Origin: a virus
Virus record (IMG/VR): IMGVR_UViG_3300048838_000493
Coordinates: 1-46,056 of that record
Strand: one strand, 5' to 3'
DNA: 46,056 nucleotides
Made by a program: the position numbers and the translations under genes. The notes under the pieces were generated by a model that was not told the origin of the DNA, made no database searches, and worked only from the letters and a program-made list of their open reading frames with translations. Positions 1 to 8,502 of this stretch are shown in pieces. Positions within the stretch are counted from its first letter, which is position 1. Each line of letters opens with the position of its first letter.

Positions 1-673
1 TTTCAATTCCGATAAAATTTCTATTTGTATTTACGCAAGCGACTCCGGTACTGCCTGAACCCATGCAATTATCAAGTATAGTTTCATTTTCAAGAGTGTA
101 TGTGCGTATCAAATATTCTAAAAGTTTTATTGGTTTTTGAGTGGGGTGTAGTATTTTATTCGTATTTTCTTTTTTTATATGTTCTATAATTGTTTTATGT
201 TTTGCGTATCCATCATATTTTTGATTAGTTTCCATCAATTTAAAATCATTCAAACTTTGTGTTTTATTGTGTTTACCATGTCGCATATAGTTGACCTTAT
301 TTATTTCTAATTGGTTAAACATACATTGATTTTTATAAAACACTGATATATTTTCATTATTTCTCATTGGTTGTTTATTACATAACAAAAAACCAAATGG
401 TGACTTTTTCCACACCCAATCATACTTATAATCCTTAATATTACTCATTCTCAAATGACTTGAAAACGGCTCACTTCCAAAAAGCGCAATACACCCCCGA
501 TCTTTTATAATTCTTTTATACTCTTTCCATAGCGGTTCAAAAGGAATAACAACATCCCATTTACAAGCGGTCGTACCGTAAGGTAAATCACATAAAATCA
601 TATCAACAGATTTATCCGGTATCTTTATGGGCATTATTTCTAAACAGTCACCCCGATATAAAACGGAACTCAT
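1..673 (-). CDS. DNA N4/N6 methyltransferase, 5' part (gene split by window ends)
   Basis: This is an amino-methyltransferase of the DNA type that methylates cytosine N4 or adenine N6 with SAM. Translation from the ATG at 673 shows the catalytic motif as DLPYG near residue 30, a DPPY variant. HPTQKP and the SAM-binding motif DNCMGSGSTG follow near the C-terminus, so the catalytic motif precedes the SAM motif. The frame is still open at base 1, ending in NFIGIE. The missing tail, KDEKYFNIAQKRI and onward, lies at 45963-46056. The start overlaps the stop of the upstream distal tail gene by one base (TGATG). No restriction endonuclease lies beside it, so it is probably an orphan self-protecting methyltransferase. 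Its site inside the tail operon is unusual. Confidence 0.9.
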   Translation of the reverse strand, partial: MSSVLYRGDCLEIMPIKIPDKSVDMILCDLPYGTTACKWDVVIPFEPLWKEYKRIIKDRGCIALFGSEPFSSHLRMSNIKDYKYDWVWKKSPFGFLLCNKQPMRNNENISVFYKNQCMFNQLEINKVNYMRHGKHNKTQSLNDFKLMETNQKYDGYAKHKTIIEHIKKENTNKILHPTQKPIKLLEYLIRTYTLENETILDNCMGSGSTGVACVNTNRNFIGIE

Positions 674-1365
674 CAAAACCTCTCTTCAAAATTGAATTTA
701 TAAGAGTATAAAAATTTATAACTGCTTGATTGCAATAATGACAATGGCTTATCTGATGCAGCATAAAAATGTAGCATTGTATCAGGTACCTTATGCTGTT
801 CATCGTCGAGTAGTAAGAAATAAGGGAATGACCTTTGAATCTGCGTCTGATATGCGGTTTCTAAATCATTGTAAATTTCTTCCGTAAATTTATATCGCAC
901 ATCAGCAACAAAACGCCTGCCGTAATAACCTCCCGCACCGGGAATAGTTTGACCTGACAATGTTTCCCTGCTTTCCGTTGTTGTATAAAATCCTATTTCT
1001 TTTGACGGTGCGGTGCCTAAAGTTCTGTATTCACCTATTCCGACACGCCCCATATAGTTCCCGTTATGGGTTATAGTGTAGCTGTCTGATGTCATTTCAG
1101 TTAACAAATAAAGCCCGTTATTATATTTCCGTGTAATGTCAGTTCTTACGGGTAGTGTTATAGTCTGCGGCGTTGTTATTCCGTCATCAATTTCAATTTC
1201 CGTTGCGTCGGTATATCCTATGCCGATACAGTTAACAGCTTCAGCATCGTCAAAAGTTGCAGTAAATGTAACCGCTGTATTATATCTGTCAGACAGTGCC
1301 GGTGAAATTATTTCAGCCGGTACGCCTGATGCAAATTGCATTTTATCGTTTATTAAAATTCTCAT
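673..1365 (-). CDS. distal tail protein-like
   Basis: A 230-residue protein encoded directly after the tape measure gene, where siphoviruses usually encode the distal tail (Dit) or tail-tip ring protein. It starts MRILINDKMQ and is rich in beta-prone segments with repeated aromatic and threonine residues. No enzymatic motif is visible. The C-terminus SYKFNFEERF resembles the end of many tail baseplate ring proteins. The ATG at 1365 overlaps the tape measure stop by one base, which supports translational coupling. The family is inferred from position and length, not from a diagnostic motif. Confidence 0.5.
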   Translation of the reverse strand: MRILINDKMQFASGVPAEIISPALSDRYNTAVTFTATFDDAEAVNCIGIGYTDATEIEIDDGITTPQTITLPVRTDITRKYNNGLYLLTEMTSDSYTITHNGNYMGRVGIGEYRTLGTAPSKEIGFYTTTESRETLSGQTIPGAGGYYGRRFVADVRYKFTEEIYNDLETAYQTQIQRSFPYFLLLDDEQHKVPDTMLHFYAASDKPLSLLQSSSYKFLYSYKFNFEERF

Positions 1366-3824
1366 TAGTTTGCAAACACTCCGCGCCCGATGTTATTATT
1401 GGTAACTGATATTTCTCCGGTGTTAATTCCTTTTTGTACTATGCTGAATAATTCAGCTTCACCGATTTTTATTGATACGTTTGTAATGCCCATTGTGCTT
1501 TCCCCGCGTGGCGTGACTGTGACTGTTTCGCCTGCTTGAGCTTTTACCGGTGCGCCGTCATTTCTGTTTTGCCTGATGTCTGGTACTTCATAAGATGTCA
1601 GACCGGTTTGCGCGGATATCGGTGTTGATGCTATTGCGCCGACTTTGGCGAGACCGGCGGCGAGTGTTATTCCGGCGGCGACCATGTTTACCGGAAACGG
1701 TAAATTCTGAGCGAGCACTTTATCAAACGCAAGATAGGATGATATTGTCGCCTCACCAATTGCAACGGCTTTCAGCATAAGAGCAAGCGCTTTTGATTCT
1801 TTACCGGCATTTTTAAATATTGTTTGAAGGTCGGTAAGCATGGAGCCGGTTGTTGATAACATCGTTTGCCCGAACTGAACATTGTTAGTCAGCATTTTTT
1901 TCGAGTGCTGATTTGTTGCGTCCTGTAATGCTTTCATGGCATCAAGTTTCTGCTCATAGCTCATGGTACTGTTAGCAATGTCAGATATGCGCTGTTGTTC
2001 CCACATTGCCAACTGCTCTTCATTATAAATCTGTTCCTGTGCAATCCTGTCCGTAAAAAACTTTTGAGCCATATCAAGACGCTGTTGGTATATTGCCGCC
2101 TCAGTTTCGGGTATCATTTCAAGTTGAGCTTTAAAAATATCATTTGCTGTTTTTGCTTTTTCCGCTGATGCAGCCGATGCTTTTCTATCGGCTTCCATCA
2201 TCGCAGAAGCCTTTTTCCCATATTCTTTTATTTCATCTTTTAGCTGTGCTTTACGTTCTGCGTATGCGGCACGGGCTGCTGACTGTTTTGTTTTTTCAAC
2301 TTCAATAGCCGCTTTCATTGTCGCGGTTACTTTGTTTTGGTTTTCTTGTATCGATTTAAATTTTTTGCCGATAAGCGGAAGCTTTGACAATTGCTCAAGT
2401 AATCCCGATACGGCGCCCATGACTTTTTCTCGGATTGAAACACCAAGTTGTAATAATCCGATTGTTGCAGTACTTGCAAAATCCTGAAACTTATATTTTA
2501 TTAAATCCCAGTTCTTTGCAACTATAACACCGATTACAACAAGAGCCGCAAGACCGGCGACTATTAAGCCGACTGGATTTAAAAGCATTATAGCGTTTAA
2601 TGCTGCCATTGCTCCAGACATTAAACCGGTAACAACCGCCGCCGCCGATGTAACAACATTGTAAGCTAAAAATGCAGATCCAACTATTGCGATAGTATAG
2701 CCTAAACCTTTTAAAAGATTGTTGAGATTATCTCCCGTGTTTACCCATTTTAAAATGGCACTTGAGACTTTTATCACAACAAGAGCTATATCTTTTAACA
2801 GCGGTAAAAATTTTTGACCTATTCCGGCTGCTGTCATTTTTATATTATCACTCATTGTTGATAATACGCCTGATGTCGTCTTGCTTGCAATTATCATGCC
2901 TTCAAAAAATATACCACCCTCGCCGGTCATTTTTTGAAACGCTTTTACAAGTTCATCGGTCGACACTGTGCCGGTTGATATTTGTTTAAAAAATGCGGTC
3001 ATGTTGTCCTTGCCATAACCCATACTTTGAGCCATTTCTGTAAATATCGGGACTCCGGCTTCAGCTATCATGTTTAGAGATTCCATGTCAACTTTGCCCT
3101 TTAGCATGGCTTTTGAAAAACCGCGTGTTATACTATCAAGTTTTTGTGCGTTTCCTCCGGCGGTATCGCCGAGCATTTTAAAAGTATCTACGGTTTTTTG
3201 TATGTCGCCATTCATAACCGGTAATAAAGTTGTTGTCGCTTTTCTTATTGCGTCAAACTCAAATGGAGTTTCTGCGGCGGCAACATTTAAAGCCTGAACT
3301 AATTCTTTAGCACGTGCAGCCCCACCCATAAGCGGAGTAAATGCGGCCTCTGCATCTTCAAGTTTTCGAGCCTCATTAAATATGCCGACAAAACCGTCTT
3401 TTATTTTGTATAGTACGGATTGAATTAAATTTGCACCTAAAACACCTTTTAAAACTGATGCGAACATAGATGTCGATTGTTGCGCTTTTTGTGCTGCTGG
3501 CCCGATTTCTAACATTCTATTCCGCATTTTATCAAGCGCCGGACTTGCAGGGTCAATGCCCTTTGATATTAAACTCTGAATTTGTGTCTGAAGTTTTTTA
3601 TACTCAGCCGCAAGCGCCGCAGACTTGCCTTGCGTTGCGGTCATTGCGACTGTGGAGAGTTTATTTTTCTCGATGTATTTATCTATCTGATTTGATAGAG
3701 CTTTGTATTCTTTAGAGTTTACATCGTTAACTTTTTGCAGTTTTTCAGATGTACCGATTAGACTTTTAAAATCCGCTTCGGCTTGTGCAAAGTCTGATTT
3801 GATTTTTAAACTTATATCAGCCAT
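1365..3824 (-). CDS. tail tape measure protein
   Basis: An 819-residue protein that sets tail length and forms the core of the tail tube before ejection. The N-terminal third is helical and rich in K, A and Q. A central hydrophobic stretch around residues 350-440 carries several membrane-like segments (for example LVVIKVSSAILKW and LIVAGLAALVVIGVIVAKNW). A long charged coiled coil (about 470-680) and a second hydrophobic patch near 730-760 follow. This layout is typical of TP901-type tape measure proteins. It follows the two tail assembly chaperone frames and precedes the distal tail gene, the canonical order. By the usual 0.15 nm per residue the tail would be about 120 nm, an inference only. 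Confidence 0.92.
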   Translation of the reverse strand: MADISLKIKSDFAQAEADFKSLIGTSEKLQKVNDVNSKEYKALSNQIDKYIEKNKLSTVAMTATQGKSAALAAEYKKLQTQIQSLISKGIDPASPALDKMRNRMLEIGPAAQKAQQSTSMFASVLKGVLGANLIQSVLYKIKDGFVGIFNEARKLEDAEAAFTPLMGGAARAKELVQALNVAAAETPFEFDAIRKATTTLLPVMNGDIQKTVDTFKMLGDTAGGNAQKLDSITRGFSKAMLKGKVDMESLNMIAEAGVPIFTEMAQSMGYGKDNMTAFFKQISTGTVSTDELVKAFQKMTGEGGIFFEGMIIASKTTSGVLSTMSDNIKMTAAGIGQKFLPLLKDIALVVIKVSSAILKWVNTGDNLNNLLKGLGYTIAIVGSAFLAYNVVTSAAAVVTGLMSGAMAALNAIMLLNPVGLIVAGLAALVVIGVIVAKNWDLIKYKFQDFASTATIGLLQLGVSIREKVMGAVSGLLEQLSKLPLIGKKFKSIQENQNKVTATMKAAIEVEKTKQSAARAAYAERKAQLKDEIKEYGKKASAMMEADRKASAASAEKAKTANDIFKAQLEMIPETEAAIYQQRLDMAQKFFTDRIAQEQIYNEEQLAMWEQQRISDIANSTMSYEQKLDAMKALQDATNQHSKKMLTNNVQFGQTMLSTTGSMLTDLQTIFKNAGKESKALALMLKAVAIGEATISSYLAFDKVLAQNLPFPVNMVAAGITLAAGLAKVGAIASTPISAQTGLTSYEVPDIRQNRNDGAPVKAQAGETVTVTPRGESTMGITNVSIKIGEAELFSIVQKGINTGEISVTNNNIGRGVFAN

Positions 3825-4185
3825 TCTGTGCTCTTGCCTCCGCTTTTCTTTGTTGCTTTTCTACGAGAAAATTTTCAACATGTTTAAAAGTCTTTTCCAT
3901 TTGTTTCAAAAAGTTTAAAAGCCATTGCCGTTCGCTTCCCCACCCTGAACCATGGGGTAATCCGAAATAGTGATAATTGTCCCAGATGTCAAAATAGTAA
4001 CGAAACTCAATACCACTTACCGCTTCACATCTGACCGGCTTTCCGGTTTCACTATTATTATAAAAAAAGTTATTACCGAAAACGGCTTTCTTGATTTCTC
4101 GTTGTATTATAAAGCCGCCCGGCAACTCCTCTGCTTTATCCCAAAAAACATCGCTGTAATTATCAGTGTCAAAATATCCGAGCAA
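3817..4185 (-). CDS. tail assembly chaperone, C-terminal 'T' frame (probably made by -1 frameshift)
   Basis: This reading frame of about 122 residues sits between the first chaperone frame and the tape measure gene, the place of lambda gpT. Its only start-like codon is a TTG at 4185 with no ribosome site before it. The frame is open upstream to the run of five G residues at 4220-4224, just before the stop of the preceding gene. A -1 slip there would add GVESLTTLFKLL and give a G-T fusion of roughly 250 residues. The C-terminus is charged (EKQQRKAEARAQNG) and overlaps the tape measure start by 8 bases. Fusions of this sort bind the tape measure and guide tube assembly. Independent translation cannot be excluded. 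Confidence 0.65.
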   Translation of the reverse strand: MLGYFDTDNYSDVFWDKAEELPGGFIIQREIKKAVFGNNFFYNNSETGKPVRCEAVSGIEFRYYFDIWDNYHYFGLPHGSGWGSERQWLLNFLKQMEKTFKHVENFLVEKQQRKAEARAQNG

Positions 4186-4214
4186 TAACAGCTTGAATAA
4201 AGTTGTCAGGCTTT

Positions 4215-4571
4215 CTACTCCCCCGATGTTAGTTCCTCATCTGCCGGAAAAAGATAAGCTCTGATTTCTGTAAATAAATCTTTTAATAACGGGTTGTTAG
4301 CCGTAGCTAACTCTGTACCGGTTTTAATTTTATCATCGCCGATTTCAAGATTTAAAACTTTAGAAACAAAAGTTGATACAAGCATGTTATCATTATACAC
4401 AAGCTGCATCGTGCCTGATGAGTCAAATTTAAAGCCCTTATAATTCTGCTCTTCACTTGTTGCGGGTATGCGGGAAAATTCAATCACCACCTGTTCATTG
4501 GACGGTAAACTTTTGTTATCGTTCCATTCCGGTATAAACCTTTTGTCAATTTTAATAGCTCTTAATTTCAT
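4215..4571 (-). CDS. tail assembly chaperone, N-terminal 'G' frame
   Basis: A 118-residue acidic protein beginning MKLRAIKIDKRFIPEWNDNK, lying between the tail tube gene and the tape measure gene. The order tube, G, G-T, tape measure is conserved in lambda-like siphophages. The sequence has the mixed alpha-beta content and the acidic C-terminus (PADEELTSGE) often seen in first-frame chaperones. A ribosome site (AGGAG) lies before the ATG at 4571. It should act with the frameshifted product to keep the tape measure soluble. The assignment rests on gene order and on the frameshift geometry. Confidence 0.65.
   Translation of the reverse strand: MKLRAIKIDKRFIPEWNDNKSLPSNEQVVIEFSRIPATSEEQNYKGFKFDSSGTMQLVYNDNMLVSTFVSKVLNLEIGDDKIKTGTELATANNPLLKDLFTEIRAYLFPADEELTSGE
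4218..4226 (-). other. probable -1 programmed frameshift site
   Basis: On the minus strand the end of the first chaperone frame reads TCG GGG GAG TAG. The P-site GGG can re-pair perfectly one base back, entering the frame that continues as GGA GTA GAA into the 3817-4185 region. The site sits directly before the stop codon, and the downstream frame lacks a good start. It is not a textbook X XXY YYZ heptamer, so efficiency is uncertain. Confidence 0.5.
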
Positions 4572-4594
4572 TCTTGATAAATCTCCTTATATTT

Positions 4595-5281
4595 TTATAC
4601 TGATGCTGTTGGCACTGTTCTTAAATATAGACTTGCTGGCCCTTGACCTTTAGTCCATCCGTAATCACCTTTGAAAGCATCTTTCAGTGCAACGTTATTT
4701 GACACGCTGTTTAGTATCGCCGGAGTTATAAGCCAGTTTTCAACCTTGCCGTCTACATTTGCGTTTTTGCTGTTGAGCAGTATCATGAGTAAAAGGTCAT
4801 TATCATTTTGTGCTGTAAGCGAATATGTCCCTTCTCCGTCATCTTCTATGATGTCGTAAAACTTAACGAGGAAATCTTTTGTCACCGGTACAAGTTCATC
4901 TGTATCCTCATCGAACCTCAGAAAAGTATTTATTGAGCCTGAAAGATTTGTAAAACCGTCAGGGATGTTTGACATATACGGTGCATCACATGAGTCAGTA
5001 ACATCTATTACGCCCATCTCACCGGATATTTCAACGTCAACTTTGCATACCTCTGTTAGTGCAAGAGGATAAACACTATCACCGGTTGCAAGTGTGATTG
5101 CGTCACCGTCCTCTTCCGGTGTTTTAAAAATCGAACCGACTTTTAGAGCGGGCAGGGCACTTGCTGTACCGAATGAAAATATTTTATACCACTTATCCGC
5201 CGTCAGTGCACCGGTTGTAACGAGTGTACCCTTTGTTGCATTGTAAAGTATAGAGTCACTTCCTTTGTGTTTTATGCTCAT
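4595..5281 (-). CDS. major tail tube protein
   Basis: A 228-residue protein in the position of lambda gpV, just after the tail completion genes and before the chaperones. The sequence is beta-rich: MSIKHKGSDSILYNATKGTL, then repeated short strands with D/G turns and an acidic loop (RFDEDTDELVPVTKDF). This fits the beta-sandwich tube subunit that stacks into hexameric rings. No enzymatic motif is visible. The ATG overlaps the stop of the preceding 68-residue gene by one base. Its size and place make a tail tube role likely, although no signature motif proves it. Confidence 0.7.
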   Translation of the reverse strand: MSIKHKGSDSILYNATKGTLVTTGALTADKWYKIFSFGTASALPALKVGSIFKTPEEDGDAITLATGDSVYPLALTEVCKVDVEISGEMGVIDVTDSCDAPYMSNIPDGFTNLSGSINTFLRFDEDTDELVPVTKDFLVKFYDIIEDDGEGTYSLTAQNDNDLLLMILLNSKNANVDGKVENWLITPAILNSVSNNVALKDAFKGDYGWTKGQGPASLYLRTVPTASV

Positions 5282-5487
5282 TATTCTTCTCCTTTAATTT
5301 CTATATTGTAAGATGATAAACTATCATCTATATTTTCACTTTCAACAGCTTTGATAACTGTTTTTTTTTCAGGTTGCTTTTTTACATTTTTTACAACCGT
5401 ATAAACATCCGGTGTATTTAGTTTATCTTCGTTGCGTTTTCCACAATATGATGTTCGCTTGCCGTCTTGTATTACTACTTTAGTCAT
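5281..5487 (-). CDS. small hypothetical protein in the tail gene cluster
   Basis: A 68-residue lysine- and glutamate-rich protein (MTKVVIQDGKRTSYCGKRNE) between the tail terminator and tail tube genes. No known domain is recognised. The middle is basic (VVKNVKKQPEKKTVIK) and the C-terminus acidic, so it may be largely disordered. The ATG at 5487 follows a plausible GGAGG site (5492-5496), and the gene abuts the tail tube start. A minor head-tail or tail assembly role is only inferred from position. Confidence 0.6.
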   Translation of the reverse strand: MTKVVIQDGKRTSYCGKRNEDKLNTPDVYTVVKNVKKQPEKKTVIKAVESENIDDSLSSYNIEIKGEE

Positions 5488-5497
5488 ATATCCTCCG

Positions 5498-5905
5498 TTA
5501 GTCGCATGAGTCTAAGGGCTCTGAAAATGTTATTGCAAAATAAATATATACTGATAAATTCTGCATTATATCCATGCTTTCGACTTCTATGTTTTCTAAT
5601 ATTGTCATTCCTAAATTTTCAGGGTCATAAGCTATCATATAATCTGTAATAACTTCCTGATATTTTAATGAATCTTCATAAGATGTTTTGTATAATTGCG
5701 CTTGAAAATATAATGATAATCTATTTTCTGTTACTGATTTTTGTACTGAATTATCGTAAATAAACAATGAAAGTTTTTTACTGTCTCGACTTCCGCCGAT
5801 TTGTATTTCTTCAAAAGTTGCAACACCTTCTGCTGTCAGTAACGCCGGTAAATCGGTCTGCAAATCAAGAGCAAGCGTTGTCATAATGTCGTGTAATTTG
5901 TTCAT
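5498..5905 (-). CDS. tail terminator-like protein
   Basis: A 135-residue protein beginning MNKLHDIMTTLALDLQTDLP and ending in a beta-rich segment (SVYIYFAITFSEPLDSCD). Tail terminators (lambda gpU, SPP1 gp17) are small alpha-beta proteins that cap the tail tube. They are encoded just before the tail tube gene, and this one fits in length and place. The start overlaps the stop of the preceding gp10/Z-like gene by 4 bases. No sequence motif is diagnostic, so the function is inferred from synteny. Confidence 0.55.
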   Translation of the reverse strand: MNKLHDIMTTLALDLQTDLPALLTAEGVATFEEIQIGGSRDSKKLSLFIYDNSVQKSVTENRLSLYFQAQLYKTSYEDSLKYQEVITDYMIAYDPENLGMTILENIEVESMDIMQNLSVYIYFAITFSEPLDSCD

Positions 5906-6315
5906 ATCTTTTTCATTTCTTTGTCTAAAAATTTACTGTCGAACTCGTTTAAGATTCTCTGCAAGTCAGATTGCATTATGCCCTTTAATCTTCCCCTGAT
6001 TATATTTCTCGCCGGTTCTTTTTTTCCGCTCTTCCATGTTCGTCCACGCTCAAATAAATTGACCGGATAACTTGATATTGATACTTGGTCTGCTCTCCTG
6101 TTTATTGTGTAACCGACTGTACGCCGTCCGCGTTTGTCATCGGGGTATGCTCTTAAATTTAAAGATTGCCCTGATAAAAGTTTTGTCTTTAAATTATCTT
6201 TTCCTTCCTTGCCCACGTAGCCGAGCATTTGCGCTCTGATTTGCGGAAACATTTCAACGAGCTTGCGCATGAAATCAAATTGTCTGTTATCATATTCAAA
6301 AATTAAACGAGCCAT
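5902..6315 (-). CDS. tail completion protein, gpZ/HK97 gp10-like
   Basis: A 137-residue basic protein with a helical N-terminus (MRKLVEMFPQIRAQMLGYVGKEGKDNLKTKLLS). A glycine/arginine-rich centre includes YPVNLFERGRTWKSGKKEPARNI. This pattern, with a helix followed by a 'NLFE.GR..' type strand and a C-terminal helix, is typical of HK97 gp10 or lambda gpZ tail completion proteins. These act at the head-tail joint. It overlaps neighbours on both sides (13 bases upstream, 4 downstream), consistent with one polycistronic late message. Confidence 0.65.
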   Translation of the reverse strand: MARLIFEYDNRQFDFMRKLVEMFPQIRAQMLGYVGKEGKDNLKTKLLSGQSLNLRAYPDDKRGRRTVGYTINRRADQVSISSYPVNLFERGRTWKSGKKEPARNIIRGRLKGIMQSDLQRILNEFDSKFLDKEMKKI

Positions 6316-6629
6316 AAAACTTGCGCCCCCTGTTCGTCTCGTTCAACTTCCTGAATAGTGTACATCTTATCACGATATGAAAGATATAATTGCACATTTT
6401 CATATAAATCAAAAGTTGTAATCTCTGAGACAATAAATCGCGCGCCGTCTTTTTTCTGCTGTACGCCTGCGGCATCTTTATTGCCTCTGAAATTATTTTC
6501 GTCAAACACACCTGACAAAGGTACATCCGCACCGGACGGGTCAAATATTGCGGTTTCCGTGAATACACCGTTTTCTCCGAGCTGTTCAGTTAGATGTAAC
6601 TTATATATGTCAAGTGCGCTTGATGTCAT
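6303..6629 (-). CDS. head-tail joining protein, lambda FII-like
   Basis: A 108-residue protein encoded immediately after the major capsid gene. It begins MTSSALDIYKLHL and contains TETAIFDPSGADVPLSGVFDENNF, a beta-rich block ending TIQEVERDEQGAQVLWLV. This arrangement of 'AIFDP...V.GVFDE' followed by small beta strands is characteristic of lambda FII-type head-tail attachment proteins, which add to the portal vertex before the tail docks. Position between capsid and gpZ-like gene agrees with lambda order. Confidence 0.65.
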   Translation of the reverse strand: MTSSALDIYKLHLTEQLGENGVFTETAIFDPSGADVPLSGVFDENNFRGNKDAAGVQQKKDGARFIVSEITTFDLYENVQLYLSYRDKMYTIQEVERDEQGAQVLWLV

Positions 6630-6639
6630 TGTCTATATC

Positions 6640-7731
6640 CTACGATACCGGGAAAGTCCCTGTTGACCTTGCTGTATGGTCTACGTTACCCGGAACAAAA
6701 CAGAGTCTTGTCTGTGACCTGATGTATTCAGTCACGGGGTCAGAGCTGTTGAATGTATCAAAAATTATTTCAGCACCCGCAAGTCTAACCGCTTTGCCTG
6801 AATCGCTGAGAGCATCTATTCCGCCGAATACTCGATAACGCTTTTCACCGATTGAGAAAATAACCGCCTCGTCTGATGGGAAGAAACTTTCAGCAGTTGC
6901 GCCTTTGTACGCGGTGAATTGGTCTTGTGGTGAATACCCGCAAATCCATATTGGGAATAATTTACCCGGTACTCTGTATTGACCTACAAGATAAAGTCCT
7001 TGTGTATTCTGAAGCTCAGGAGGCATCATGTTCATCTGAAGAATAACGTTAGCCGCGTTTGCTTTCATGCGCTCCATTACGTCGGTATCTTCTTCAAGAG
7101 CGCTAAGCCAATCTTCGCCCATAATTACACATACGTTCTGAGGGTTGCCCCCCTTAGCCCTGTAAGCGTCGATAAGCGCTCCAAGTGCTTTGTCTATTGT
7201 TGCTCCGGCGGCGGTGAAATCATAAGTTATGTCAAGGCTTGCGTCCCTGCTGAAATCTATTTCAAGTCCGATGTCTTTACCCTGCTGTCCGAGCGGTGTA
7301 AATTTACCTGTTCTGAGTGTATCAATTGCATATTTCCAGCGAGTTGTAACATGTGCTACGCTGTGCTGTGTTACAATGTCAGATATAAGCCTTGCGTTGT
7401 TTTCTGCAAAACCAGTCTGGGAGCCACCCGCAACGATTGAGTCTTTAAGGCTTTCACTTATCGGTGTTTTTTCTGATGCGTGAGGTATGTCATAAAAAAT
7501 ACCTTTTCCGGGCTGATATTCCCTTACAACTGATTGTGTGTCTGGATGCCTGAATGCTATACCGTGAGGTGCAACAATCAATCTGTCAATGTTAAATTCT
7601 GCGGCCATTGAGCGGTTGTCGGTTCCGAAAAGAAATTGGTCGATTCCCTTTTTGCCCGCCATGAGCTGATTGTTTATTTCTGAATAAAATTCTTTTAGAG
7701 TTGAAAGAATTTTGTTGCTTGTATTACTCAT
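6640..7731 (-). CDS. major capsid protein, lambda gpE family
   Basis: A 363-residue protein following the decoration-protein gene. It shows features of gpE (HK97 fold) capsid proteins. Near the N-terminus is a loop with RLIVAPHGIAFRHPDTQSVVREYQPGKGIFYDIPHASEKTP split by short strands. The central part has long helices followed by YRVFGGIDALSDSGKAV, and the C-terminus is variable. gpE-type proteins pair with a gpD-like trimer, which is present just upstream. Length is close to lambda gpE (341). It starts at the ATG at 7731 with a GGAGG-type site before it. Confidence 0.9.
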   Translation of the reverse strand: MSNTSNKILSTLKEFYSEINNQLMAGKKGIDQFLFGTDNRSMAAEFNIDRLIVAPHGIAFRHPDTQSVVREYQPGKGIFYDIPHASEKTPISESLKDSIVAGGSQTGFAENNARLISDIVTQHSVAHVTTRWKYAIDTLRTGKFTPLGQQGKDIGLEIDFSRDASLDITYDFTAAGATIDKALGALIDAYRAKGGNPQNVCVIMGEDWLSALEEDTDVMERMKANAANVILQMNMMPPELQNTQGLYLVGQYRVPGKLFPIWICGYSPQDQFTAYKGATAESFFPSDEAVIFSIGEKRYRVFGGIDALSDSGKAVRLAGAEIIFDTFNSSDPVTEYIRSQTRLCFVPGNVDHTARSTGTFPVS

Positions 7732-7744
7732 TATTTATTCCTCC

Positions 7745-8095
7745 TTATTTCCTTTTAATGTAAATACCGGCCTGTGCACAGATGGCCCTTATATCTTCTG
7801 TCACCGTGAATGCCGCGTTTGCGTCTGTCACAATTCCGCCCTCCATGACTTCCCCGCCGATAATTACAGAATCGTAACCGGCCGCACTTAGAACTCTTGA
7901 TGCACCTATACCATTGCCAAGATATATGGCAATTGTGTCAGTCTGCGCCGGTGTTGCATCATACTGATAAGCGTCTGTTGCGGCATCGTATGTTAAAATC
8001 ATGCCCCTGTAATATGTATCAGCTTTAAGATACACTTGATCTGTTTTAATATCACCCGCGATTAAATTTTCGGTGTTAAAAGTTACCTCTGCCAT
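7745..8095 (-). CDS. capsid decoration protein, lambda gpD-like
   Basis: A 116-residue protein directly before the capsid gene and after the protease/scaffold gene, exactly as gpD lies in lambda. It contains the typical run of small residues and strands: NLIAGDIKTDQVYLKADT, YRGMILTYDAATDAY, and a final AICAQAGIYIKRK. gpD-like trimers cement expanded capsids. The ATG at 8095 overlaps the last base of the protease gene. Synteny and composition agree well. Confidence 0.85.
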   Translation of the reverse strand: MAEVTFNTENLIAGDIKTDQVYLKADTYYRGMILTYDAATDAYQYDATPAQTDTIAIYLGNGIGASRVLSAAGYDSVIIGGEVMEGGIVTDANAAFTVTEDIRAICAQAGIYIKRK

Positions 8096-8502
8096 TATAT
8101 TCCCCCTATTGCGCTAATAGCGTTTTTTACGTTAGACTTCATTTTTTCAGAATCAAAATCATCAACCTGCGCCACTACCGCCGGAGCTTGTGTTGCCGGT
8201 GTTTGTGCTGAATCAATTCTGATATTTGCAAATACTGATTCCTTTTTTTCTGCTCTGATTTCTTTTTGCCTCATGAGTTCCTGTTTTGCGAACTCGCCCT
8301 CATCAATATTGTTTTCGATTGCTTCAATAGTTGAATCGGGAAGTGTTACTCCTGACAGTTCGAGAATGTTTGATATTCTTTTTCTGTCGCTTGTGAAATT
8401 TGCCTGAACTGAATCTACTCCCTTTTGCTCTGCGGATAGGAGGGATGCTTTATATTCCGCTTCGGCTTCAGGATTCGATTTCAAAAAGTCCTGTAGGTTC
8501 AT
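8095..8502 (-). CDS. internal scaffold protein (in-frame start inside the protease gene)
   Basis: An in-frame ATG at 8502 begins MNLQDFLKSNPEAEAEY. The minus strand before it reads GGAGGAACAA-ATG, a near-ideal ribosome site with correct spacing, which an ordinary internal methionine would not need. The resulting 135-residue product is helical and acidic to basic, with a proline/alanine linker near its C-terminal part (TPATQAPAVVAQ). Lambda and relatives make their scaffold this way. The claim rests on the ribosome site and on the family precedent. Confidence 0.65.
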   Translation of the reverse strand: MNLQDFLKSNPEAEAEYKASLLSAEQKGVDSVQANFTSDRKRISNILELSGVTLPDSTIEAIENNIDEGEFAKQELMRQKEIRAEKKESVFANIRIDSAQTPATQAPAVVAQVDDFDSEKMKSNVKNAISAIGGI

